From JAJDXW01 sp965243335 (GTDB taxonomy: Bacteria; Pseudomonadota; Gammaproteobacteria; HK1), in assembly GCA_965243335.1 (NCBI GenBank), contig OZ251545.1, positions 1,550,001 to 1,614,000 of the forward strand: 64,000 nucleotides of DNA, in the 5' to 3' direction. The first letter of the stretch is position 1. Every line of letters starts with the position of its first letter. Below are positions 8,001 through 15,777 of this stretch, in pieces. Made by a program: the position numbers and the translations under genes. Under the pieces are notes generated by a model, which was not told the origin of the DNA, searched no databases, and saw only the letters and a list, made by a program, of their open reading frames with translations.

Positions 8001-10724
8001 ACGGTGGCGGGGGCGGCCGCGAACGACCGGGCCGCAGCCGATTCCGCGGTCATGGCCGTCACCGCCGCGACCCTGACGATCGTGGACGACGACGAGAGGG
8101 GGTTCGTGTTCGCGGGGGCGGGGGACGGCCCGGCGCCGGGGGAGGAGCCGCTCGTGGCGGAGGCGGGCGGCGAGGTCCGGTACACGGTGGCGCTCGGCTC
8201 GGAGCCGACCGGGCCGGTGACGGTCGAGGTCGAGAGCGACAACGAGGACGTTTCGGCGTCGCCCGCGCGCCTGGCGTTCACGGCGGACGACTGGGACACG
8301 GCGCAGACGGTGACGGTCGCGGCGCGCCGCGACGGCGACGCCTTCGCCGACGCGGCGGTGCTGACGCACCGTGCGCGCGGCGGCGGCTATGGGGCGCTGG
8401 AGACGGGCCACACGGTGGCGGTGGCGGTGGCGGACCCCGCGGCCACCCGCATCGGGGCGCCGGAGGACCCGGCGCCGATGGCGGAGAGGACCTACGTCGT
8501 CGGCAGCCAGGCGGTGACCCTCACTTGGGAGGCGCCGGGGACCCGTGAGGTCGTGCAGGTCCGCCCGCTGCCGGACCGCGCCCCGGGCGCGCTGGCTACC
8601 ATCGAGCTGCTTGCCGGCAAGGTGGAGGTCCGCCCGCCGCGGCGTCTCGCCTCCCCCCTCGCGCTGACCTTCCGCGCGCTGCCGGCCGGGGAGGTCCCGC
8701 CGGGGAGCGGCGGCTACCGCCCGGGCCGGGCGGACGAGGCCCGCACGGCGGTGGACGTCGAGGCGGATCGCGCATTGCCGGAAGCCGAAGGCGGGCTGGA
8801 GCGCTTCTGCCTGGAGGTCACCCCCGGCCTGCTCGGCGAGGCCGAAGCGGCGCAGGGCCGGGAGCCGTTGCTGCTGCACCACGTCGGCGACGAATGGACG
8901 GAGGTGGAGGGGGGCTCGGCCTGGGAGCGCGAGGAGATGCTGGTGTGCGCGGGTGCGCCGGTGGCGGATTTCTCGGACTTCGCGGCGGGCTACGTGGACA
9001 CGAGGCCGGTGTTCGACGCGGCGGGGTTCCCGAAGGAGTACGTCTGGGACGAGGACGAGCCCATCACTCCGGTGGACCTGCCGGCGGCGACGGGCGGTGA
9101 CGGGACGTTGACGTATGTGCTGGCTCCGGCGCTGCCGCCGGGCGTGGAGCGGGACGGTCGCCGGCTGTCGGGGACCCCGACCGGGGAGTTCACGAGGACC
9201 GGGTACACCTGGACGGCGACCGACGCCGACGGGGACGAGACGAAGGAGGCGTGGACCTTCGACATCGAGGTGGTTCCGGCGCGGGATCTGGCGCGGGCGC
9301 GGCTGAAGCGGATCAACGAATCGATCCTGCCGGAGGTGTCGCGCGCGTCGTGGGACAGCGCGATGGGGGCGGTGACGGGGCGGCTGGAGTCTTCTTCGGG
9401 GGGCGGAGGCGCTTCGGGGGCGTCCGGCGGGGGGCTGGCCGCGTCGCTGGCGGGGTTCGTGCAGGCGAACGGACAGGCGCTGGAAGACGACGCTTCGTGG
9501 AAGGAGATGCTGAGCGGGCGGTCGTTCGCGGCGGCCCTCGGGGGCGGCGGCGACGACGGTGACGGCGGCGCGGGGCCGGGGACGGGCTGGGGGCGGTCGG
9601 TCACCGTGTGGGGGGCGGGGGACCGGCGCCGCCTGTCGCGGGACGAGCGCTCGCTGAAGTGGTCGGGGGACCTGTCCGCGTTCCACCTGGGGGCGGACGC
9701 GGCGTTCGGCTCCGGGCTCACGGGCGGGCTCGGGGTGTCGTGGTTCGAGAGCCGGATGGACTACGTGGACCGGAGCGACGACGAGCCCATCGAAGGCGTG
9801 CACCGCAGCCGGATGGCGAGCGTGCAGCCCTACGTGGGATGGTCGTCGGCGAGAGGCTCGCGGCTGTGGGCGTCGGTGGGCTACGGGGCGGGGGAGATCG
9901 AGATCGACGACGAGGCGCTGCTGGAGCGTCACGGGCGCCAGCGCAGCGACAGCCGGCTCGTGGCCGCGGCGGCGGGAGGGGCGGTGCGGCTCGCGTTGGA
10001 CGGAGCGACGCGGGTGGACCTGAAGGGGGAGGGCCAGGCGACGCGCTACACGGTGGACGACAACGGGCCCGGGAAGGATGACCTGATCGCAGGGCTGACG
10101 GTGGAGACGCAGCGGCTGCGGGTGACGGCGCAGGGTTCGCGGGAGTACGTGCTGGCCGGAGGGGGGCGGCTGTCGCCCTCGGTGGAGTTCGGGGTGCGCT
10201 GGGACGGAGGAGACGGCGCGACGGGGACCGGCGGGGAGTTCGGCGGCGGGCTGTCCTGGACCGGCCCGGGGCGTCTGGCCCTGGAAGTCGGAGGGCGCTG
10301 GCTGGTGGCGCACCGAAGCGGAATGGAGGAATGGGGGCTGTCGGGCGGGTTGCGGCTCGATCCGCGCGCGAACGGACGGGGGCTGTCGTTGCGCGTGGCG
10401 CCGGGATGGGGCGAAGCGGGGAGCGGCGTGTCGCGGCTGTGGGAGGAAGGCGTGGCCGGGCGAGGGGAGACGGCGGGTCGGCGTTCGGGTGCGGTCCTTC
10501 AGGCGGAGGCAGGCTACGGGGTGGGGGCGTTCGGCGGCTTCGGGGTGGCGACGCCCTACACCCGGTTCGGGCAGTCGCGGGAGGAGCGCCGTTTCGGGGT
10601 CGGCTGGCGGCTGACCCGGGGGACGGCAGAGGCGTTCGCGCTCGATCTGGAGGCGTACCGCCGGGAGCGCGGCGCGACCCGTCCCGAGCATGGGGTGGGC
10701 CTCGACCTGCGCCTGAGCTGGTAG
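2076..10724 (+). CDS. Giant repeat-rich autotransporter adhesin
   Basis: Starting at 2076 the product has 2,882 residues. It opens with a signal peptide (arginine-containing n-region, hydrophobic core RVFLLLLAFAAGASFFL, likely cleavage after EASA). Residues about 160-2010 are a string of Calx-beta-like units built on the themes VTLSVNP(T/G)SVSENGG and (L)T(I/L)TDDDAAP. They are rich in Asp, Thr and Val, as expected for calcium-binding beta-sandwich stalks. Residues about 2310-2400 resemble a putative Ig domain (LPPGVERDGRRLSGTPTG). A linker (ARARLKRINESILPEVSRAS) and a Gly/Ser-rich segment follow. The last ~370 residues are an autotransporter-type beta-barrel ending in the outer-membrane signature LDLRLSW with a terminal Trp. 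The protein should be anchored in the outer membrane with the stalk outside, probably for adhesion or aggregation. No protease or lipase motif is visible. A hairpin follows the stop. Confidence 0.9.
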   Translation: MARGEPGLSRSSGWRVFLLLLAFAAGASFFLTEASAQNSKATFIKPGTGGNNNTTSPASLFNTLTTQSFTITNSQATYDWNVSRILACAKTSTPTSTAASYVSSGCTEIANRPSATGAITVNVTVTQAMVDNGGVVIVVQDPGGFFGDDVIYGKWVPLVTPPGIVTSPSTTTTSRVRTSEDGSTATVDVKLATQPTGNVVLAVASSNTAQGTVSPSSLTFTTTNWSTAQTVTLTGVDDNPDAADGGQNYTATLTVNQASTADSNYDALSAVTIYAVNLDDELGLDVGAVSGSATEAGGTATFTVKLVTDPALVFDSSESVTVAVSSRDAGEGTVSPPSLTFTAGSSGTWNTAQMVTVTGVDDDVDDGDVSWDVRLDTSSADGSDYDAVPDVDVSVTTSDDEAAPSVTLSVNPTSVSENGGASTVTATLSGKSSAATTVTVTPVSGAYTVGSGAAATIVIPAGATTSTDTATVTAVNNTTDEPNRTPTVTATVANARATADSTTMAVTGATLILTDDDAAPGVTLSLNPGSVSENGGTSTVSATLSHPSSQPTTVTITAVSGAFTVPSGAAGRIVIPAGATTASADTVTITAVDNTTDEPNRMATVTAAVANTQGAGSVTGATLTLTDNDAAPGVTLSLNPASVSENSGTSTVSATLSHPSSQATTVTITAVSGAFTVPSGAAGRIVIPAGATTASADTVTITAVDNTTDEPSRMATVTATVANTQGAGSVTGATLTLTDNDAAPEVTLSLNPASVSENSGTSTVSATLSHPSSQATTVTITAVSGAFTVPSGAAGRIVIPAGATTASADTVTITAVDNTTDEPSRMATVTATVANTQGAGSVTSATLTLTDNDAAPGVTLSLNPASIWENGASSTVTATLSHPSSEATTVTVTPVAGAFTAPAGTGRQIVFAAGATTSSHSVGITSVDNNVDEPDRQATVTATVANTQGAGSVTSATLTLRDNETSPTVTLSVSPTSISEDGGTAAVGATLSHPSSEATTVTVTPVSGAYSVGADATIVIAAGATTAPGDTADITAVDNDVDAADNPVTVTGAPTNSHGVGALTGASLTITDDDVAAIVTSPSTTTTSRVRTSEDGSTATVNVTLATKPTGDVVLAVASTDTAQGTASPAMLTFTATDWNTAQTVTLTGVDDNPGTADGSQNYTVTLAVNQASTADANYDALSAVTIYAVNADDELGLDVGTVSGPATEAGGTATFTVKLVTDPALATQASQTVTVAVSSRDAGEGRVSPSSLTFTAGASGTWSTDQTVTVTGVDDDVDDGDVVWDVRLDTSSANGSDYDAVPDVDVSVTTSDDDAAPSVTLSVNPGSVSENGGTATVTARLSRASGAATTLTVTGVSGLYTPGSDATIVIPAGATTSTDTATITAVDDNVHQGSAGRQATVTATVANARAAADSTTMAVTGAALTLTDDEAALGATLSLNPATVDETGAGNTSTVSATLSHASAAATTVTITGVSGFYTVGSDATIVIPAGDTTAASDTATIIAVDNTTDEPDRTATVTGTLSNAGGAGSVTGATLTITDDDAAPTVALSVSPASISEDGGTAAVGAALSHPSSEATTVTVTAVSGAYTVGSGAAGTIVVPAGAATSTDTATIIAVDNDVDAADNPVTVTGTPTNSHGVGALTGVSLTITDDDVAGIVTSPETSAASRVRTSEDGSTAAVDVTLATRPTGNVVLDVASTDTAQGTVSPAMLTFTPTNWSTAQRVTLTGVDDAPPGAPDGSQNYTVTLTVNTADTADANYDALSAAVIHARNLDDEAGVEVSPTSGLVTGEGGGSATFTVKLLSEPEGDVTVPLASSDPGEGAVSPASLTFTTGSWDTPQTVTVTGVDDDADDGDEPYRIETGDPSSTDAAAYDGLEAGDVDDVSVVNTDDDATPTVTLALDPATVSEDGGVATVTATLSHPSDEATTVTVPPVAGAFTVDADAALIIEAGEIGSTGAVTLTAVDNDVDAPDAEVTVAGAAANDRAAADSAVMAVTAATLTIVDDDERGFVFAGAGDGPAPGEEPLVAEAGGEVRYTVALGSEPTGPVTVEVESDNEDVSASPARLAFTADDWDTAQTVTVAARRDGDAFADAAVLTHRARGGGYGALETGHTVAVAVADPAATRIGAPEDPAPMAERTYVVGSQAVTLTWEAPGTREVVQVRPLPDRAPGALATIELLAGKVEVRPPRRLASPLALTFRALPAGEVPPGSGGYRPGRADEARTAVDVEADRALPEAEGGLERFCLEVTPGLLGEAEAAQGREPLLLHHVGDEWTEVEGGSAWEREEMLVCAGAPVADFSDFAAGYVDTRPVFDAAGFPKEYVWDEDEPITPVDLPAATGGDGTLTYVLAPALPPGVERDGRRLSGTPTGEFTRTGYTWTATDADGDETKEAWTFDIEVVPARDLARARLKRINESILPEVSRASWDSAMGAVTGRLESSSGGGGASGASGGGLAASLAGFVQANGQALEDDASWKEMLSGRSFAAALGGGGDDGDGGAGPGTGWGRSVTVWGAGDRRRLSRDERSLKWSGDLSAFHLGADAAFGSGLTGGLGVSWFESRMDYVDRSDDEPIEGVHRSRMASVQPYVGWSSARGSRLWASVGYGAGEIEIDDEALLERHGRQRSDSRLVAAAAGGAVRLALDGATRVDLKGEGQATRYTVDDNGPGKDDLIAGLTVETQRLRVTAQGSREYVLAGGGRLSPSVEFGVRWDGGDGATGTGGEFGGGLSWTGPGRLALEVGGRWLVAHRSGMEEWGLSGGLRLDPRANGRGLSLRVAPGWGEAGSGVSRLWEEGVAGRGETAGRRSGAVLQAEAGYGVGAFGGFGVATPYTRFGQSREERRFGVGWRLTRGTAEAFALDLEAYRRERGATRPEHGVGLDLRLSW
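2565..7740 (+). repeat. Long-range internal duplications in the adhesin stalk
   Basis: A two-domain block starting with IVTSPxTxxxSRVRTSEDGS occurs at 2565, 5307 and 7047. The first two copies are close to identical over about 700 bases at DNA level, and the third is more diverged. The blocks are separated by runs of shorter VTLSxxPxS(V/I)SE(N/D) units. The arrangement implies duplication of multi-domain segments as well as of single units. Confidence 0.8.
3627..4634 (+). repeat. Three tandem 336-bp (112-residue) repeats inside the adhesin
   Basis: Units start at 3627, 3963 and 4299, with exactly 336 bases between starts. Units 2 and 3 differ at only a few positions (for example GGGGGTG versus GGAGGTG at their beginnings), while unit 1 is slightly more diverged. 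The near identity indicates recent duplication or ongoing homogenisation, so the copy number probably varies between strains. Confidence 0.9.
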
Positions 10725-10738
10725 GCGCGGGCGGCGGC

Positions 10739-10762
10739 CCCCGGGCGCGGCGCGTCCCGGGG
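10739..10762 (+). terminator. Hairpin between convergent adhesin and hyuA
   Basis: A perfect 7-bp stem (CCCCGGG / CCCGGGG) with a 10-base loop lies 15 bases after the adhesin stop and 50 bases from the hyuA stop on the other strand. There is no T run, so it may be only a weak or factor-assisted bidirectional terminator. Confidence 0.4.
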
Positions 10763-10811
10763 ACGCCCGCGTTCCGATGGGGCTGGGGCAGGGGGGGCGT
10801 GCAGCTCAGGG

Positions 10812-12878
10812 CTAAGCGCCCGGGAGCCGGACGTCGAGCCAGCGTTGGGGGGTGGTGGTCGCCTCGTCCCCCGGGCGGAGGAGCACGGTGGTGGTGTCCG
10901 ATTCGACGATCGCGGGCCCCGCGACGACCTGGCCGCCAGCGAGCGCGTCGAAGTCGTAGACCGGCGCCTCCCGCCATTCGCCGAGGAATATCTCGCGCGC
11001 CCCGCGCGGCGGCGCGGGGGCCTGGCCGGGGGGCGCCTCCGGCTCGATCGGCAGTGCGGGAAGCGCCCCGGAGGTGGTCACCCGGGTGTTGATCAGCACC
11101 GGGTCCTGGTCCGGCAGGGAGTAGGTGTACAGCTCCTCGTGCCGGGCCTCGAAGGCGCGCTTCAGGGCTTCGGCGAGGGAGGGCGAGCCGAAGTCCACCC
11201 CGTCGAGGGACACGTCGATCTCGTAGACCTGCTCGCCGTAGCGCATCTCCGCCGCGCGCCGCGACCGGATCGGGCCGTCCGTCCAGCCGCCCATCCGGGC
11301 GCGGCCCTCGGCCTCCAGCGCGTCGTAGAGCGCCCGGAGGGCGGCGAGGTCGAGGCCCCCGGTGTCGGCCACGTGGGAGCGGACCGCCTCCAGGCGGAGC
11401 TCGGTCCCCAGCATCCCCCACGCGGAGAGGACGGAGGCGACCCGCGGGACGATCACCCGGCCGACGTGGACGATGCGGGCGAGCTCGGTCGCCTGCAGGC
11501 CCGCCGCCCCGCCGAAGCCGAGGATCGCGAAGCGGCGCGGGTCGACCCCGCGGCGCACCGTCGCCACCCGGATCCCCTCCGCCATCTGGGTGTTGACCAC
11601 CCGGTGCACCCCCTCCGCGGCCCGCACCGGGTCCGTGCCGAGCGCCTTCCCGAGGCGGGCGAGGGCGCTCCGGGCCGCCTCCCGGTCGAGCCGCGCCGCC
11701 CCGCCCAGGAAGTTGTCGGGGTCGAGGAAGCCGAGCACCACGCTCGCGTCCGTCACCGTGGCCTCACGCCCGCCCCGCCCGTAGCAGGCGGGGCCGGGGT
11801 CGGCCCCCGCGCTCTCCGGCCCGACCTTGAGCAGGCCGCCGCCGTCGACGCGGGCGATGGAGCCGCCCCCCGCCCCGAGGGTGGTGATGTCGAGGCTCGG
11901 GAGGGCGATCCGCTCGCGGGCGATCGCCTTGTCGACGGCCAGCATCGCTTCGCCGCCCACGACGAGGGAGACGTCGCTCGAGGTCCCGCCCATGTCGAAG
12001 GTGACGAGGTCCGGCGCGGCGGCCAGCGCGGCCACCCGGCGCGCGCCGGCGAGCCCCCCGGCGGGCCCCGAGAGCACCGTGCCGGCCGCGACCCGGATCG
12101 TCTCTTCGACCGGGGCCACCCCGCCGTGGGACTGCATGACGAGGATCGGCCCCGCGTAGCCGGCGGCGGCGAGGCGCTCGCGGAGGCCGGCGAGGTAGCG
12201 GGCGATGAGCGGCCCCACGTAGGCGTTCACCACCGTCGTCGAGGTGCGCTCGTACTCCTTGATCCTCGGCAGCACCTCCGAGGAGAGGCTGACGTAGACC
12301 CCGGGCAGCTCGTCTTCGAGCGCGGCGCGGGTCGCCCGCTCGTGCCGGTCGTCCCGGTAGGAGTGGAGGTAGCAGACCGCCGCCGATTCGACCCGGCCCC
12401 GGCGAAGCCCGCGGATCGCCTTCGCGAGGGAGGCGGGGTCGAGGGGGGTCTCGATGCGGCCGTCCGGGCGGATGCGCTCCCGGACCCCGAAGCGAAGGCG
12501 CCGGGGGGCCAGAGGCTCTTCACGGGGGAGGCGCATGTTGTAGCGCTCGGGCTTCAGCCCCTCACGCATCTCCAGGACGTCGCGGTGGCCCTCGGTGGCG
12601 AGGAGCCCGACCTTCGCCCCCTTGCGCTCGATGAGGGCGTTGGTCGCGACGGTCATGCCGTGGACGATCGACCCGGTGCGGGCGAGGAGGTCGGGGAGGG
12701 CCGTCCCGAGCGCTTCCGCGAGCCGGGAGAGCGCGGCGAGCACCCCGGCCGACTGGTCGGCCGGGGTGCTCGCAGCCTTCGCGAACGTGACCTGGCCGCG
12801 CGCGTCCGCCGCGACCACGTCCGTGAACGTGCCGCCGACGTCGACGCCGATGCGGTATCCGGTCTCCGGTGGTTTCAT
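10812..12878 (-). CDS. hyuA: Hydantoinase/oxoprolinase family protein, subunit A
   Basis: This 688-residue protein is the A subunit of the ATP-dependent N-methylhydantoinase/5-oxoprolinase/acetone carboxylase family. It opens with the actin-like ATPase signature YRIGVDVGGTFTDVVAAD and has further nucleotide-fold motifs LVTFDMGGTSSDVSLV (about residues 290-305) and GFGGAAGLQATELA (about 455-468). Length and motifs fit HyuA. Its partner subunit HyuB is encoded on the same strand but 7 kb away (19996-21663), whereas the two are normally adjacent. The start at 12878 overlaps by 4 nt the end of a truncated ATPase frame. The exact substrate (hydantoin, oxoproline or another cyclic amide) cannot be told from sequence. 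Confidence 0.9.
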   Translation of the reverse strand: MKPPETGYRIGVDVGGTFTDVVAADARGQVTFAKAASTPADQSAGVLAALSRLAEALGTALPDLLARTGSIVHGMTVATNALIERKGAKVGLLATEGHRDVLEMREGLKPERYNMRLPREEPLAPRRLRFGVRERIRPDGRIETPLDPASLAKAIRGLRRGRVESAAVCYLHSYRDDRHERATRAALEDELPGVYVSLSSEVLPRIKEYERTSTTVVNAYVGPLIARYLAGLRERLAAAGYAGPILVMQSHGGVAPVEETIRVAAGTVLSGPAGGLAGARRVAALAAAPDLVTFDMGGTSSDVSLVVGGEAMLAVDKAIARERIALPSLDITTLGAGGGSIARVDGGGLLKVGPESAGADPGPACYGRGGREATVTDASVVLGFLDPDNFLGGAARLDREAARSALARLGKALGTDPVRAAEGVHRVVNTQMAEGIRVATVRRGVDPRRFAILGFGGAAGLQATELARIVHVGRVIVPRVASVLSAWGMLGTELRLEAVRSHVADTGGLDLAALRALYDALEAEGRARMGGWTDGPIRSRRAAEMRYGEQVYEIDVSLDGVDFGSPSLAEALKRAFEARHEELYTYSLPDQDPVLINTRVTTSGALPALPIEPEAPPGQAPAPPRGAREIFLGEWREAPVYDFDALAGGQVVAGPAIVESDTTTVLLRPGDEATTTPQRWLDVRLPGA

Positions 12879-13246
12879 GCCTGGTTCCACGTCTCGGACG
12901 GCTGGCGGAGCAGAGCGGGGCCGGCGCTGCCGAGCGCGAGGAAGCGGGCCTCGTTGCGCGGCCGGTCCACGAGCGCCCGAAGGGGTCGAAAGAGCCCTTC
13001 GCGCCGCGGGACCTCGTCGATGACGATCAGCCCCCGGAGCGGTTCGAGCGGGAGCTTGGGATCGGCGAGCCGGGCCTCGTCGGTGGGATCCTCGAGGTCG
13101 AAGACGTGGACCGGCCGCCTGTTGCGCCCGGCCAGGCCGCGGGCGAGTGTCGTCTTGCCGACCTGCCTCGCGCCGATGAGGCCGACGACCGGGAGCCGGT
13201 CGGGGAGCGCCCGGACGGCCGCTTCGTGGCGGGCGTGGGGAACCAT
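12875..13246 (-). pseudogene. Truncated DUF4143-type AAA ATPase
   Basis: The 123-residue frame holds the N-terminal ATPase part of the DUF4143 family: Walker A in VVGLIGARQVGKTTLARGLA (residues 20-39), the FDLEDPTDEARLADP region, and Walker B in LIVIDEVPRR. It stops shortly after FLALGSAGPALLRQPSET. Complete members are about 380-400 residues and continue into a C-terminal nuclease-like domain, which is missing here. The break falls exactly at the hyuA start (4-nt overlap), so the remnant probably marks an old recombination or insertion end. It is unlikely to work as a full protein. Confidence 0.75.
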
Positions 13247-13445
13247 TCCCGGGAGTGTACGGGAATATCGAAAGCGGCGTTATGGATTTTCCCTGTTCGC
13301 GGCCAGGGGTCAGGAAGGCGAGGAGGTCGCCCGGGAGGGCGCGCGGGAAGCCTCCGCGGGAGGTCCGAGCGGCCGTCCCTGCCCCGGGGAAGAGTATGAT
13401 CGCGGGGAAAGCCGGGTTCACGCCCGGCCGGGCCGGAGGGGAAAC

Positions 13446-14273
13446 ATGCGAAACGATACGGTCGAGTTCATGCCGCTCACCCGCGGCATCGGCGCCGAGG
13501 TGCGCGGGGTGGACCTGCGCGAACCGCTCGACGACGAGACCTTCCGCGTGCTGCACGGCGGGCTGCTCGAGCACCTCGTCCTCTTCTTCCGCGATCAGGA
13601 CGTCACCTTCGACCAGCACGCGGCGTTCGGCCGCCGCTTCGGCGAGCTGCACGTCCACCCTTCCGCCCCGTGCGTCGACGGGCGCCCGGAGCTCATGAAG
13701 ATCCACGCCGACGCGGCCTCGCCCTTCGCCGAAGGCACGGCCTGGCATTCCGACGTGAGCTGCGACGAGGAGCCGCCGATGGCGAGCATCCTGCATCTCA
13801 CGACCGTGCCGGCGGTCGGCGGCGACACGCTGTTCGCGAACATGTACGCGGCCTACGACGCGCTCTCCGAGACCATGAAGCGGGTCCTCGACCCGCTCGA
13901 GGCGCTGCACACCGCCGACGTGCACCGCGGCCGCTACGAGCCGCTGGGCGGCGGGCTGCGCCGGGACAAGCACCCGGAGGCGGTGCACCCGGTGATCCGC
14001 ACCCACCCCGAGACCGGCCGCAAGCTCGTCTTCGTGAACGAGCCCTTCACCCAGGGGATCGTCGGCATGAAGCGGGCGGAGAGCGACGCCCTGCTCGGGT
14101 TCCTCTACACGCACTGCGCCAACCCGCAGTTCCAGTGCCGGTTCCGGTGGCGGGAGAACTCGATCGCGATGTGGGACAACCGCTGCACCCAGCACCACGC
14201 CACCTGGGACTACTGGCCCGAGACGAGGAGCGGGGTGCGGGTCACCGTCAAGGGCGACCGCCCCTACCACTGA
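13446..14273 (+). CDS. TauD/TfdA family Fe(II)/2-oxoglutarate-dependent dioxygenase
   Basis: A 275-residue cytoplasmic dioxygenase. The iron-binding triad is visible as H-x-D in GTAWHSDVSCDEEPP (about residues 98-112) and the distal His in CTQHHATWDYWPETRSG (about 245-261). A downstream Arg (GVRVTVKGDRPYH) binds 2-oxoglutarate. The start at 13446 gives the usual family N-terminus (MPLTRGIGAEVRGVDL). The family oxidises taurine, alkylsulfates, phenoxyacetates and similar compounds with succinate and CO2 as by-products. The substrate here is unknown, and no ABC importer for sulfonates is adjacent. Confidence 0.9.
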   Translation: MRNDTVEFMPLTRGIGAEVRGVDLREPLDDETFRVLHGGLLEHLVLFFRDQDVTFDQHAAFGRRFGELHVHPSAPCVDGRPELMKIHADAASPFAEGTAWHSDVSCDEEPPMASILHLTTVPAVGGDTLFANMYAAYDALSETMKRVLDPLEALHTADVHRGRYEPLGGGLRRDKHPEAVHPVIRTHPETGRKLVFVNEPFTQGIVGMKRAESDALLGFLYTHCANPQFQCRFRWRENSIAMWDNRCTQHHATWDYWPETRSGVRVTVKGDRPYH

Positions 14274-14292
14274 CGGGGCGGGGGCATCTCCA

Positions 14293-14318
14293 GCTCCGCC
14301 GCGCCGGTGCGGCGGAGC
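14293..14318 (+). terminator. Hairpin after the TauD-family gene
   Basis: A perfect 10-bp stem (GCTCCGCCGC / GCGGCGGAGC) with a 6-base loop lies 20 bases after the dioxygenase stop. No T tract follows. It would separate the dioxygenase from the lipoprotein gene. Confidence 0.5.
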
Positions 14319-14364
14319 AACGCGGAAGCAGTAGTGTCGGGAACGCGAGAGAAGAGGAGAAACC

Positions 14365-14766
14365 ATGCATACGAAGAAGACGACGAGCCTGGCCGTCGCC
14401 ATGCTCGCCGCAGCGGTCGGGCTCGGTGGAGGCTGTGCGAGCATCAGCAAGCCGAAGGTGGCGGTGGTCACCGTGAAGGCGCCCCAGGCCTGCGCCGGAC
14501 GGATCGAATGTACGGTCACGAACAAGAAGGAACGCCGCGAGGTCACGCCGACCGCCGACGTGGTCATCAAGAAGAGTGACGATCCGCTGCGCGTGGCCTG
14601 CACGGACGAACGCGGGAACCTCTACCACACCGACGAGGTCGCCGGCGCGCGAACCGGTCGGGCGTGGGGGAACCTGCTCCTCGGAGGAGGGGTCGGGGCC
14701 ATCATCGACGCCAACACCGACGCGCACTGGGAGTACCCGGGCACGATCGACGTGCCGTGCCCGTGA
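14365..14766 (+). CDS. Small hypothetical lipoprotein
   Basis: A 133-residue protein with a lipoprotein signal: positively charged MHTKK, a hydrophobic core, then GLGGGC with the lipidated Cys at residue 24. The mature part is small, basic and hydrophilic with a few more cysteines. A glycine-rich hydrophobic stretch (GNLLLGGGVGAIIDANTDAHWEYP, about residues 99-122, written here as a landmark) resembles the glycine-zipper tails of small periplasmic lipoproteins that handle metals or cell-wall stress. A purine-rich ribosome site (AGAGGAGA) precedes the ATG. I recognise no specific family. Confidence 0.75.
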   Translation: MHTKKTTSLAVAMLAAAVGLGGGCASISKPKVAVVTVKAPQACAGRIECTVTNKKERREVTPTADVVIKKSDDPLRVACTDERGNLYHTDEVAGARTGRAWGNLLLGGGVGAIIDANTDAHWEYPGTIDVPCP

Positions 14767-14920
14767 TCTCCGGCAGATCGAAGTAGCGGCGAGGTAGCGG
14801 CCGCCCCGTTCGGCGCGGCCCGATTGCTCCTCCCGGCGCGGCCGGCCTCCCGCGGAACCCGTCCGGGTTCGAGCCTGGCCGGGGAGGGGCGAGGCGGGCC
14901 GGTGGTGTACGCTGCCGGCC

Positions 14921-15613
14921 ATGTGCGGGCGATTCACGCTGCGGGCGCCGTGGGAGGAGGTGGCCGCCTTCTTCGGGCTGGACGGGCCGGGGCCGAACCT
15001 CCGGCCCCGGTACAACGTCGCCCCTAGCCAGCCGGTGGCCGTGGTGCGCGCCGAGGGGGAGGAGCGCCGGCTCTCGATGCTGCGCTGGGGGCTCGTCCCC
15101 GCATGGGCGAAGGACCCGGCCATCGGCCACCGGCTCATCAACGCGCGGGCGGAGACGGCGCGCGAGAAGCCCGCGTTCCGCCGCGCCTTCGCCGCGCGCC
15201 GCTGCCTCATCCCCGCCGACGGCTTCTACGAGTGGGAGCGCGGCGGGGCCCGGAGGCAGCCGTGGTTCATCGGCGCGAGGGAGGGCGGGCTCTTCGCCTT
15301 CGCGGGGCTGTGGGAGCGGTGGCGGGTGCGCGAGGGCGCGCGGCTCACCGGGGCGCTCGCCGAAGCGGGGCCGGGCGACACGGTGGAGACCTGCGCCATC
15401 CTGACGACCGAGGCGAATGCGGCGCTCGCGCCCATCCACGCGCGGATGCCGGTCATCCTGCCGCGGGACGCCTTCGATCCGTGGCTCGCGGGCGAAGCTG
15501 CGCCGCTCGGCCCGTGCCGGCCGGAGGCGCTGTCCGCCTGCCGGGTCGGCCCGCTGGTCAACTCGGCGGGGAACGACGACCCGCGATGCGTCGAGCCCCT
15601 GGCCGGCGGGTGA
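14921..15613 (+). CDS. SOS response-associated peptidase family protein (SRAP, YedK/HMCES-like)
   Basis: 230 residues with the full SRAP signature. MCGRFT places the catalytic Cys at position 2, exposed after Met removal. RYNVAPSQPV supplies the conserved Asn, LRWGLVPAWAKD and INARAET form the DNA-binding surface, and CLIPADGFYEWE carries the catalytic Glu. IHARMPVIL carries the conserved His. The family covalently traps abasic sites in single-stranded DNA and protects them during replication. The length is standard. It is preceded by a 150-base gap and appears to be a single-gene unit. Confidence 0.93.
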   Translation: MCGRFTLRAPWEEVAAFFGLDGPGPNLRPRYNVAPSQPVAVVRAEGEERRLSMLRWGLVPAWAKDPAIGHRLINARAETAREKPAFRRAFAARRCLIPADGFYEWERGGARRQPWFIGAREGGLFAFAGLWERWRVREGARLTGALAEAGPGDTVETCAILTTEANAALAPIHARMPVILPRDAFDPWLAGEAAPLGPCRPEALSACRVGPLVNSAGNDDPRCVEPLAGG

Positions 15614-15777
15614 CCGTCCGCCCGCGTCCTTCACCGCCTCGATAGCGCCTCCGGGGCAGGTCCATGCCTTGCCGGGTCCGGGCTGCTTCGCGGCGCGGAT
15701 GCGCGCGGGGCCGCCCACGCCGGGTCGGATGGGTCATCGACGGCCGTCCGTCGCCGGGGCTTTGCTATTCTCGCGCC

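Noticed and set aside
3774..10691. A 2,305-codon open frame antisense to the adhesin, and a 1,719-codon frame in another plus frame (2537-7696)
   Set aside because: Both are Arg/His/Gly-rich shadow frames kept open by high GC and the repetitive adhesin sequence. Neither has a signal peptide, a ribosome site or any recognisable motif.
14855..14890. tRNA-like T-arm (GGGTTCGAGCC)
   Set aside because: The stem does not pair as in a tRNA T-arm, and no acceptor, D or anticodon arms are found around it. The similar GGTTCGACCC at about 34399 fails for the same reason.
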